Shown here: positions 1-5,352 of the stretch, piece by piece
Layout: every line of letters starts with the position of its first letter
How positions within the stretch are numbered: the first letter of the stretch is position 1
Source of the DNA: an uncultured Clostridia bacterium
GTDB lineage: Bacteria; Bacillota; Clostridia; TANB77; RGIG9151
Assembly (NCBI GenBank): GCA_934500865.1
Contig: CAKSUD010000060.1
Coordinates: 1-11,009, forward strand
Length of the DNA stretch: 11,009 bases
Direction of reading: 5' to 3'
The notes under the pieces: generated by a model
Told to the model about the DNA's origin: nothing
Databases searched by the model: none
The model's input: only the letters and a program-made list of their open reading frames with translations
Made by a program: the position numbers and the translations under genes

Positions 1-2
1 AA

Positions 3-110
3 TTACCTTGTATGGCAATAATTAAAAATGATTTCGATGAGTATCGGAAGATGGTAGTTTTTGAATCATTAGATTCACACAGTGAGAAAAAATGGGGCGT
101 AGTCATTTGA
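3..110 (+). CDS. possible 3' end of an upstream gene (partial)
   Basis: One plus-strand frame is open from the window edge to a TGA at 108-110 and would encode the last 35 residues of a protein, ending in WGVVI. The stop lies in the loop of the terminator hairpin at 84-130, which is tight but possible. The two other frames stop early, at 19-21 and 23-25, so an upstream gene could equally end there. I recognise no domain in so short a piece. It is listed because a terminator at this spot implies some gene ending just upstream. Confidence 0.2.
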   Translation, partial: LPCMAIIKNDFDEYRKMVVFESLDSHSEKKWGVVI

Positions 111-135
111 GGCTACGCTCCATTTTTCTCTTGTA
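84..135 (+). terminator. strong hairpin terminator of the upstream gene
   Basis: Bases 84-104 pair with 111-130 in a stem of about 20 bp, with one extra A and two G-U pairs, around the loop ATTTGA. The GC-rich core is GGCGTAG/CTACGC. The 3' arm contains TTTTT and T-rich sequence follows. The A-run on the 5' arm would also give a T-run on the other strand, so it could act in both directions. Confidence 0.8.
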
Positions 136-159
136 TTTTTGCTTATTTTTTGTTATTAT
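131..159 (+). promoter_or_regulatory. possible sigma-A promoter for the SLH surface protein
   Basis: TTGTAT (131-136), a 17-bp spacer and TATTAT (154-159) lie directly after the upstream hairpin. The -10 is good and the -35 is weak. It sits about 24 bases before the start codon, which leaves a very short leader containing the AGGGGG ribosome binding site (169-174). The T-rich context makes chance matches likely. Confidence 0.4.
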
Positions 160-182
160 TTAAACGTTAGGGGGAAAATGTT

Positions 183-2057
183 ATGAAAAAATTAATTTTG
201 TTATTAGTTTGTTTGGTAATGTCGCTTTCAGTTTCATTTGCAGATGACGCGGACTTTACCATAAAAAATGGAATTTTGATTAAATATACAGGAAAAGATG
301 AAGTGGTAAAAATACCTGAAGGTGTTACTTCCATAGGATATGGAGATATGGGTGCTTATTCATCTGAAACAAATACCGGAATATTTGGAAACGGTTCTAA
401 AATAAAAAGTGTTATATTGCCCGAAAGTTTGGAATACATAGGATGGAACGCATTTAAAAAATGCGATAAACTCGAAGAAATTACAATCAATTCAAATATA
501 AAAAATATTGGATATAATGCTTTTGAAGGTTGCACAAGCTTAAGAAGTATTGATCTAACTAAGGTAAAAGCAATCGGAAGTGCTGCGTTTTATAATTGTT
601 CAAATCTTACTAGTGTAAAAGCTTCGGCGTCTACACTAAAAAGTTCTTGGAATTCATCAGAAAAGATCTTCCAAGGTACAAATATCCGAAGCGTAGAGTT
701 GCTTGGAGAAGCGATAGAAGATTATAGAAACGGAATGTTTTTAAGTGAGCTTATGGACACAGCTTGGGGAAATGCTCAAAGTACAATTTTTATTAATAAT
801 TGCTTACTAAAGTATACTACAAATGAAAGCAATGTTATTATTCCTAATAATGTAAAAGTACTTGGACATAATGCAGTAGATACTTGCCCTAATATGAGAT
901 ATTTAAGTATCCCGAAGAATGTAGTAAGAATTTGTATAGACAAAAATAAATTAACAAATTGCAATTTAATAGTTACCAGATATTCAGCTGCTGAGCAATA
1001 TGCGATAACAAATAAATTACAATATTCTGTTGTGGGTAGCGTAAGTGATTTCCAAGTAGGAATGAATAATTTTACCAAAAAACAAAACTACTCAACAAAT
1101 CAATTTAGGGATGTGAAAGCATCAGATTGGTATAGCGTATATGTAAAAAAATGCTATGAATTAGGTTTGGTTAGCGGTAAATCTAATAACTATTTTGGTG
1201 CACAAGACAATATAAGCATAGCAGAAGTTATAACTCTAGCCGCGAAGATCAATAGTATATACAACGGTACGGATATTGATTTAACAAGGGCGGATACAGA
1301 AAAATGGTATATGCCATATGTACGATATGCGCAAAAGAGTAAAATAGTCTGTGATTTTGATTATTATGGCAGACCGGCTATGAGAAAAGAAATAGTTCAA
1401 ATTTTGGAAAGTTCATTACCTTCTAAAGAATGGGAAAAGATTAATAATGTAACAAGTATTCCTGATGTAAACTATACGGATAATATTTCTTCTGCTCAAA
1501 AGGATAGCATTTTTAATTTTTTTAATGCTGGAATTGTGGCAGGAAATAACGAATACGGCATATTTTATCCCGGATTGCCGGTAATAAGAGCAGAAGTTAG
1601 CACAATAGTATCTAAAATTGCAGATAAGTCATTAAGAGCTAAAGTATCGTTAAAGGCAAGTGAAATGGTTGTTGTAAACGGTAATGCAAAAACAAGTGCT
1701 GTAAATATCGACAAAAGTAAGGCAATGCCAAAAGATTTAACGATAGATGAAGTAATGAAAATAAATGACAATAAAAAACCAGTATATGAATATAAGTCAA
1801 ATGGAGAATTGGCATATTTATCCGGAAAGTTTTCGACAACTAAGGTAGAAAATGCCGGTCAAGCAATTGAAGCTTTAAACAGTTTAAGAACATTGCTAAA
1901 GATAAAAGACTCAAGAACTGAATTTACATTTGACAGAATGGAAGATTCAACTAACTACAGATTACAAAAAGTAGTTAATGGCAAGGCTGTTTCGGGTTCA
2001 TATGTAATTTTAGGAGTAAATAAACAGAATTATCCGATTTTTGTATTAAATAAGTAA
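183..2057 (+). CDS. secreted surface protein: BspA-type LRR, three SLH modules and a C-terminal FTP-like domain
   Basis: This 624-residue protein starts with a signal peptide: Lys-Lys, then a hydrophobic run, with likely cleavage after SVSFA at residue 20. Residues about 25-250 carry LRR_5 (BspA-type) repeats, seen as IGWNAFKKC (86-94), IGYNAFEGC (109-117), IGSAAFYNC (131-139) and LGHNAVDTC (227-235), with IP-E/N-V strands between them. Three SLH modules follow at about 308-352, 371-418 and 426-480 (FRDV, WYMPYV, IPDV). SLH modules bind pyruvylated secondary cell-wall polymer, so the protein is probably anchored to the wall. The usual TRAE motif is degenerate: SIAE in module 1, MRKE in module 2 and IRAE in module 3. 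Residues about 545-620 resemble the fungalysin/thermolysin propeptide (FTP), but no PepSY or metallopeptidase follows. BspA-type LRRs often mediate adhesion; the role here is inferred. AGGGGG precedes the ATG. Confidence 0.85.
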   Translation: MKKLILLLVCLVMSLSVSFADDADFTIKNGILIKYTGKDEVVKIPEGVTSIGYGDMGAYSSETNTGIFGNGSKIKSVILPESLEYIGWNAFKKCDKLEEITINSNIKNIGYNAFEGCTSLRSIDLTKVKAIGSAAFYNCSNLTSVKASASTLKSSWNSSEKIFQGTNIRSVELLGEAIEDYRNGMFLSELMDTAWGNAQSTIFINNCLLKYTTNESNVIIPNNVKVLGHNAVDTCPNMRYLSIPKNVVRICIDKNKLTNCNLIVTRYSAAEQYAITNKLQYSVVGSVSDFQVGMNNFTKKQNYSTNQFRDVKASDWYSVYVKKCYELGLVSGKSNNYFGAQDNISIAEVITLAAKINSIYNGTDIDLTRADTEKWYMPYVRYAQKSKIVCDFDYYGRPAMRKEIVQILESSLPSKEWEKINNVTSIPDVNYTDNISSAQKDSIFNFFNAGIVAGNNEYGIFYPGLPVIRAEVSTIVSKIADKSLRAKVSLKASEMVVVNGNAKTSAVNIDKSKAMPKDLTIDEVMKINDNKKPVYEYKSNGELAYLSGKFSTTKVENAGQAIEALNSLRTLLKIKDSRTEFTFDRMEDSTNYRLQKVVNGKAVSGSYVILGVNKQNYPIFVLNK

Positions 2058-2061
2058 TTTT

Positions 2062-2105
2062 AAGGTCAATGAACTTTTACGAGTTTGTTGACCTTTTGCT
2101 TTTTA
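2062..2105 (+). terminator. terminator after the SLH surface protein gene
   Basis: AAGGTCAA (2062-2069) pairs with TTGACCTT (2088-2095), and AACT (2072-2075) pairs with AGTT (2082-2085) inside a symmetric TG/TG internal loop. TTTTGCTTTTT follows. It begins five bases after the stop codon. Confidence 0.8.
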
Positions 2106-2138
2106 AAAACGAAGGATATGGAATTTTATTTAAAACAC

Positions 2139-2167
2139 TTGACAATAATTAGGATATGCTGTATTAT
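2139..2167 (+). promoter_or_regulatory. strong sigma-A promoter of the rpsP operon
   Basis: A perfect -35 TTGACA (2139-2144), a 17-bp spacer and a good -10 TATTAT (2162-2167). Transcription would start near 2174, giving a leader of about 65 bases before rpsP. This is the only strong promoter seen before rplS, so the five genes downstream probably share it. Confidence 0.88.
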
Positions 2168-2173
2168 TATAAG

Positions 2174-2206
2174 GGTCAAGTACATATACTTTACTGATAT
2201 ATGACC
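2174..2206 (+). other. possible 5' leader hairpin at the start of the rpsP transcript
   Basis: GGTCA (2174-2178) is complementary to TGACC (2202-2206), and a small inner hairpin, AGTA-cata-TACT (2179-2190), lies between them. The outer stem would begin at or very near the first transcribed base. Such a 5'-terminal stem could protect the mRNA from decay or take part in feedback control. The stem is short and I match it to no known leader family. Confidence 0.3.
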
Positions 2207-2239
2207 TAGACGCAAGAAATTTTGAGAGGCGGTGAGCTA

Positions 2240-2479
2240 ATGGTTAAGATAAGATTACAAAGAGTTGGAGCTAAGAAAGCACCTTTCTATAAGATAGTTG
2301 TTGCTGATTCAAGATATCCTAGAGATGGAAGAATTGTTGAAGAAATAGGTAATTACGATCCTATGAAGGACCCTGCTGTTATTAACTTAAATGCTGAAAA
2401 GGTTAAGACTTGGATTAGTAATGGTGCACAACCTACTGATACAGTAAGAGCTTTAATTAAAAAAGCAGGTATTAACTAA
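2240..2479 (+). CDS. rpsP: 30S ribosomal protein S16
   Basis: This is S16, a small 30S subunit protein that binds 16S rRNA early in assembly. The protein is 79 residues, normal for the family, and shows the hallmark start MVKIRLQRVGAKKAPFYKIV followed by VADSRYPRDGR, EEIGNYDP and a C-terminal PTDTVRALIKKAGI. The ATG at 2240 is chosen because the protein then begins exactly where the family does and a GGCGGTGAG ribosome binding site precedes it. A TTG at 2222 in the same frame would place six non-conserved residues in front and lies upstream of that site. It is the first gene of the operon; khpA starts 17 bases after its stop. Confidence 0.97.
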   Translation: MVKIRLQRVGAKKAPFYKIVVADSRYPRDGRIVEEIGNYDPMKDPAVINLNAEKVKTWISNGAQPTDTVRALIKKAGIN

Positions 2480-2496
2480 TTAAGGAGGAAACCAAA

Positions 2497-2727
2497 ATGA
2501 AGGAAATGTTAGAAACAATCGCAAAATATTTGGTTAACAACCCTGATCAAGTAGCAGTTACTGAAGTTGAAGGAGAACAAAGTGTTATCCTTGAATTAAG
2601 AGTTGCTCAAGAAGATATGGGAAGAGTAATTGGTAAAGAAGGAAAGATTGCTAAGGCAATCAGAACTCTTGTTAAAGCTAATGCAGCTAAATTAAACAAG
2701 AGAGTTAATGTAGAAATTATTGAATAA
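2497..2727 (+). CDS. khpA: KH-domain RNA-binding protein KhpA (YlqC family)
   Basis: This 76-residue protein is a single KH domain. The RNA-binding GxxG loop is GKEG at residues 46-49, inside the typical RVIGKEGKIAKAIRTLV context. The family member in Firmicutes, KhpA/YlqC, forms a complex with KhpB/EloR/Jag and affects cell elongation and small-RNA biology in streptococci and some other species. A partner gene is not in the window. A strong TAAGGAGGA ribosome binding site precedes the ATG. Its position between rpsP and rimM is the usual Firmicutes arrangement and supports the call. Confidence 0.95.
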   Translation: MKEMLETIAKYLVNNPDQVAVTEVEGEQSVILELRVAQEDMGRVIGKEGKIAKAIRTLVKANAAKLNKRVNVEIIE

Positions 2728-2748
2728 TTTCGAAAGGAATGTTAGACT

Positions 2749-3240
2749 GTGCAAAAAATGCTTTGTGTTGGTGAAATAGTAAATACACACGGGGTAAGAG
2801 GCGAACTTAAGGTTGTTCCTCTGGTAGATGAGCCTAGCGATTTGCTTGAGTTTTCTCATATATTTATTAATAATAAAAAATATGAGATTGAGAATGTTAG
2901 ATTTCATAAGGACTTTGCTTTAATAAAGCTAAAAGGAATTGATGATATGAACATTGCTGAACAGTTTAAGCAAAAGTTTATGGAGTTACCAAGGGAAGAA
3001 TTAAAGCCGTTACCTAATGGCAGATATTATGTGTGCGACTTAATTGGCTTAAAGGTTATTGATAAAGAACTTGGAGAGCTTGGCACAATAAATGAAGTCA
3101 TGGAGACCGTAAGTAACTATATATATGTTGTTGAGTATAAGGGAAAACCACTTTGCATTCCTATAATTGATGGAGTAGTGGAGAAGGTTGACTTAGATAC
3201 CGGCACAATAAACGTTGTACTTCCTAAAGGACTTATTTAA
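2749..3240 (+). CDS. rimM: 16S rRNA processing protein RimM
   Basis: RimM helps mature the 3' (head) domain of the 30S subunit and binds ribosomal protein S19. The protein has 163 residues, close to the usual size. The N-terminal RimM domain carries VNTHGVRGELKV (residues 11-22), and the C-terminal PRC-barrel starts near GRYYVCDLIGLKV (about residue 90) and runs through IPIIDGVVEKVD to the end. I chose the GTG at 2749 because AAAGGA lies ten bases upstream; the ATG at 2758 would be 19 bases away. It starts 21 bases after khpA and ends 14 bases before trmD, consistent with one transcript. Confidence 0.95.
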   Translation: MQKMLCVGEIVNTHGVRGELKVVPLVDEPSDLLEFSHIFINNKKYEIENVRFHKDFALIKLKGIDDMNIAEQFKQKFMELPREELKPLPNGRYYVCDLIGLKVIDKELGELGTINEVMETVSNYIYVVEYKGKPLCIPIIDGVVEKVDLDTGTINVVLPKGLI

Positions 3241-3254
3241 GCGGAGGGGAAATT

Positions 3255-3947
3255 GTGAAAAAAATAAGATTTGATATCTTAACATTATTTCCTGAAATGT
3301 TCAATTCAATTATGAATGAAAGCATTATCGGAAGGGCTGTGGAAAATGGTTATGTTGAAATTAATCCGGTGAATATACGTGATTATTCAAAAGATAAGCA
3401 TAATCGTGTAGATGATTATCCATACGGCGGTGGTGCCGGAATGGTTATGCAACCAGGGCCTATATATGATGCGTATAAGAGCGTAGCTAACGATGAAAAA
3501 GTTCCTGTTATATATATGTCACCACAAGGAAAACAACTTACACAAGATATTGCACAAAAGTTAGCCTTAAATGATAGAATTGTACTACTTTGCGGACATT
3601 ATGAAGGCGTTGACGAACGAGTATTGGAAGAAATCGTAACTGATGAAATTTCAATAGGAGATTATGTTTTAACGGGTGGAGAATTACCTGCAATGGTAGT
3701 TATAGATACTGTTTCAAGGTTAATACCGGGAGTTTTGGCGGATGATTCGACTAAGGAAGAATCCTTTTCGGATGGAATGCTAGAATACCCTCAATATACA
3801 CGCCCAATTGAATTTATGGGCAAAAAAGTTCCGGACGTTTTAGTTTCCGGACATCACGCAAATATTGCGAAATGGAGAAAAGAGGAGTCTTATAAGCGAA
3901 CGCTTAAAAAAAGACCCGATTTACTAAATAAAAGGGGTGAAAATTAA
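3255..3947 (+). CDS. trmD: tRNA (guanine-N1-)-methyltransferase TrmD
   Basis: TrmD transfers a methyl group from S-adenosylmethionine to G37, next to the anticodon of certain tRNAs, and so prevents +1 frameshifting. It is an essential SPOUT-class enzyme that works as a dimer with a deep trefoil knot. The 230-residue protein shows the N-terminal FDILTLFPEMF, YPYGGGAGMVM (55-65), LCGHYEGVDERV (112-123), SIGDYVLTGGELPAM (133-147) and SRLIPGVL (154-161). SDGMLEYPQYTRP follows, whose Asp173 corresponds to the catalytic Asp, and then SGHHANIAKWR. The start is GTG with a strong GGAGGGG site. Its TAA shares one base with the rplS ATG (TAATG), which suggests translational coupling. Confidence 0.97.
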   Translation: MKKIRFDILTLFPEMFNSIMNESIIGRAVENGYVEINPVNIRDYSKDKHNRVDDYPYGGGAGMVMQPGPIYDAYKSVANDEKVPVIYMSPQGKQLTQDIAQKLALNDRIVLLCGHYEGVDERVLEEIVTDEISIGDYVLTGGELPAMVVIDTVSRLIPGVLADDSTKEESFSDGMLEYPQYTRPIEFMGKKVPDVLVSGHHANIAKWRKEESYKRTLKKRPDLLNKRGEN

Positions 3948-4297
3948 TGGATATTATCAAGAATATAACTGAAGAACAAATCAGAACAGATTTGCCACAA
4001 TTAAACATTGGAGATACAGTTAAAGTATATTTCAAGGTTATTGAAGGAACTCGTGAAAGAGTACAGATGTTTGAAGGTACAATCATTAGCAAGAAGGGTG
4101 CTGGTATTTCTGAAACATTTACAGTAAGAAGAATTTCTTACGGAGTAGGTGTTGAGAGAATATTCCCTGTAAACTCTCCTAAGATTGACAAGATTGAAGT
4201 TTCTAGAACTGGTAAAGTTAGACGTGCTAAACTTTATTATTTAAGAGATAGAGTTGGTAAGGCTACTAAGGTTAAAGAAAAAATCGAAAACAAGTAG
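3947..4297 (+). CDS. rplS: 50S ribosomal protein L19
   Basis: L19 is a large-subunit protein near the 30S-50S interface. The 116-residue protein has the family features in order: NIGDTVKVYFKVIEGTRERV, QMFEGTIISKKG, ETFTVRRISYGVGVERIFPV, then SPKIDKIEV and a basic end, GKVRRAKLYYLRDRVGKA. The length is normal. The ATG overlaps the trmD stop by one base and is preceded by AAAGGGGTGA. Because it is fused to trmD in this way there is no room for a separate L19 leader of the type found in some Firmicutes. A terminator follows 13 bases after the stop. Confidence 0.97.
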   Translation: MDIIKNITEEQIRTDLPQLNIGDTVKVYFKVIEGTRERVQMFEGTIISKKGAGISETFTVRRISYGVGVERIFPVNSPKIDKIEVSRTGKVRRAKLYYLRDRVGKATKVKEKIENK

Positions 4298-4310
4298 TTT
4301 TAGCAAAAGC

Positions 4311-4346
4311 AGAGCTGTGAAAACTGGATTTTTACAGCTCTTTTTG
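4311..4346 (+). terminator. terminator of the rpsP-rplS operon
   Basis: AGAGCTGT (4311-4318) pairs with ACAGCTCT (4334-4341). The stem continues with GAAAA/TTTTT around the loop CTGGA, 13 bp in all, and runs into TTTTT. It closes the translation operon before the fic gene. Confidence 0.9.
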
Positions 4347-4365
4347 TTGCTTTAAATACTATATA

Positions 4366-4395
4366 TTGATTTCTGTTTTGCTTTTGCGTTAAAAT
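4366..4395 (+). promoter_or_regulatory. possible sigma-A promoter for fic
   Basis: TTGATT (4366-4371), an 18-bp spacer and TAAAAT (4390-4395) lie between the operon terminator and the GAGGTG ribosome binding site (4411-4416). The position fits a separate transcript for fic. The match is moderate and the region is AT-rich. Confidence 0.4.
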
Positions 4396-4421
4396 TATCT
4401 TATGAAATGTGAGGTGCTACT

Positions 4422-5024
4422 ATGCTTGAGAATAGACTAAATATAAATAATTTAGCTGAACTTGCTCGGGAAGAAGAACGTATTAGTAAGAAAAAAGCTG
4501 TTATGCTATTTGAAAATGGAATTCTTGATAACTTAGAAATCGGAAAGTTTTCTACTTTAAAAGTGATTCATAAGTACCTATTTGAGGATATTTATGACTT
4601 TACCGGGGAAATTCGAAATGTTAACATTTCTAAAAATAATTTTCGGTTTGCACCGCTTATGTATTTAGAGGCAGCACTTGACAGCATAGATAAAATGCCA
4701 CAGTCAAATTTTGATGAAATTATTGAGAAATATATAGAAATGAATGTTGCACATCCGTTTAGAGAGGGAAATGGTAGGAGTACACGTATATGGCTTGACC
4801 ATATATTAAAAAACGAAATTGGTAAGGTTGTTGATTGGAGCAAAGTAGATAAAGAGGATTACTTACTTGCGATGGAACGTAGTCCTATTAAAGATATTGA
4901 AATTAAATATCTTTTATTTAAGGCACTTACTGATGAAATAAATAGTTGTGAAGTATATATGAAAGGTATCGATAACAGCTATTATTACGAAGGATATACT
5001 ACTTTTAAAACAGAAGAATTATAA
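4422..5024 (+). CDS. Fic-domain protein adenylyltransferase, class III (self-inhibited)
   Basis: Fic enzymes usually transfer AMP from ATP to a hydroxyl side chain of a target protein. The 200-residue protein has the complete Fic active-site motif HPFREGNGR (111-119) plus Arg122: the catalytic His111, acidic Glu115 for the metal, and the phosphate-binding loop. The flap region NFRFAPLMYLEAAL (73-86) is also present. The C-terminus carries SYYYEG (186-191), which fits the [S/T]xxxE[G/N] inhibitory motif, with Glu190 as the inhibitory residue. A C-terminal inhibitory helix defines class III, and the overall sequence closely resembles the Neisseria meningitidis enzyme NmFic. In that enzyme activity depends on the oligomeric state and is released by self-modification. 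No separate antitoxin gene lies next to it, as expected for a self-inhibited type. The target here is unknown; DNA gyrase is a target of some bacterial Fic enzymes. Confidence 0.93.
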   Translation: MLENRLNINNLAELAREEERISKKKAVMLFENGILDNLEIGKFSTLKVIHKYLFEDIYDFTGEIRNVNISKNNFRFAPLMYLEAALDSIDKMPQSNFDEIIEKYIEMNVAHPFREGNGRSTRIWLDHILKNEIGKVVDWSKVDKEDYLLAMERSPIKDIEIKYLLFKALTDEINSCEVYMKGIDNSYYYEGYTTFKTEEL

Positions 5025-5050
5025 AGGAAAAATCAAAGTTTTTTCTTTGT
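5023..5050 (+). terminator. weak AT-only hairpin after fic
   Basis: AAAGGAAAAA just at the fic stop can pair with TTTTTTCTTT (about 5040-5049) around TCAAAG, with one G-U pair. There is no GC-rich core, so termination would be inefficient. I list it as the only candidate between fic and the ileS promoter. Confidence 0.25.
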
Positions 5051-5056
5051 TAAATA

Positions 5057-5085
5057 TTGACTAAACGAGCTTAATAGTATATAGT
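5057..5085 (+). promoter_or_regulatory. sigma-A promoter of the T-box/ileS transcript
   Basis: TTGACT (5057-5062), exactly 17 bp, then TATAGT (5080-5085). The predicted start near 5092 lies just in front of the T-box stem I elements, which is where it should be. Confidence 0.82.
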
Positions 5086-5091
5086 AAAGTA

Positions 5092-5320
5092 AGATAAAAA
5101 CTGTGATGGAAACAGTAGATTAATTTTGAGGGTTAAGCGAGTCGGGAAAAGGTGAAAGCCTGATACTAGTAGAGATTAATTGAAAATCATTCCTGAGTTT
5201 CTTTGGTGAAGTAAAGTAGCTAAAGACGTGAGTTCAACGTTATATGAACGCCATATATATGTATGTAGCGAGTGGTTAAACGAATTTATAGTTCGTCTCG
5301 GTTTCGAGACGAACTTTTTT
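5092..5320 (+). promoter_or_regulatory. T-box riboswitch, isoleucine-specific, controlling ileS
   Basis: This leader RNA senses uncharged tRNA-Ile by direct pairing and then allows read-through into ileS. Stem I shows the AGCGAG bulge region (5136-5141) and an apical stem TCGGG (5142-5146)/CCTGA (5159-5163) around a GGTGAAAG loop. The specifier is probably AUC (5186-5188), in the context TGAAAATCATTCCTGAG, and matches the GAU anticodon of tRNA-Ile. A stem III, GTTCA/TGAAC (5232-5236/5245-5249), follows. The antiterminator is formed by CGAG (5269-5272) with CTCG (5297-5300) and ACGAA (5280-5284) with TTCGT (5292-5296). These helices enclose a 7-base bulge TGGTTAA (5273-5279) whose TGGT pairs with the ACCA end of the tRNA. 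The usual bulge is TGGNACC, so the last three bases are unusual. Confidence 0.93.
5291..5320 (+). terminator. regulated terminator of the ileS T-box
   Basis: GTTCGTCTCG (5291-5300) pairs perfectly with CGAGACGAAC (5305-5314) around GTTT, followed by six T. The 5' arm is the same segment that closes the antiterminator, so the two structures exclude each other. Confidence 0.95.
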
Positions 5321-5352
5321 GTTTCTTGCACATACGAGTAAGGAGGAAGAAA

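Noticed and set aside
776..1839. Several minus-strand open frames within the SLH protein gene
   Set aside because: They overlap a coherent 624-codon gene with signal peptide, LRR and SLH domains and have no promoters or ribosome binding sites that I can see.
2222..2239. TTG start six codons upstream for rpsP
   Set aside because: S16 proteins begin at the MVKIRLQR segment, and the ribosome binding site lies between the TTG and the ATG at 2240.
5059..5320. Possibility that the T-box is specific for another amino acid
   Set aside because: The specifier-loop position reads AUC, the gene directly downstream is ileS, and the bulge base after TGG fits the A73 of tRNA-Ile.
5272..5352. An in-frame GTG at 5272 that would extend IleS by 27 residues
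   Set aside because: It lies inside the T-box antiterminator and terminator; the ATG at 5353 has a strong AGGAGG site and gives a normal IleS N-terminus.
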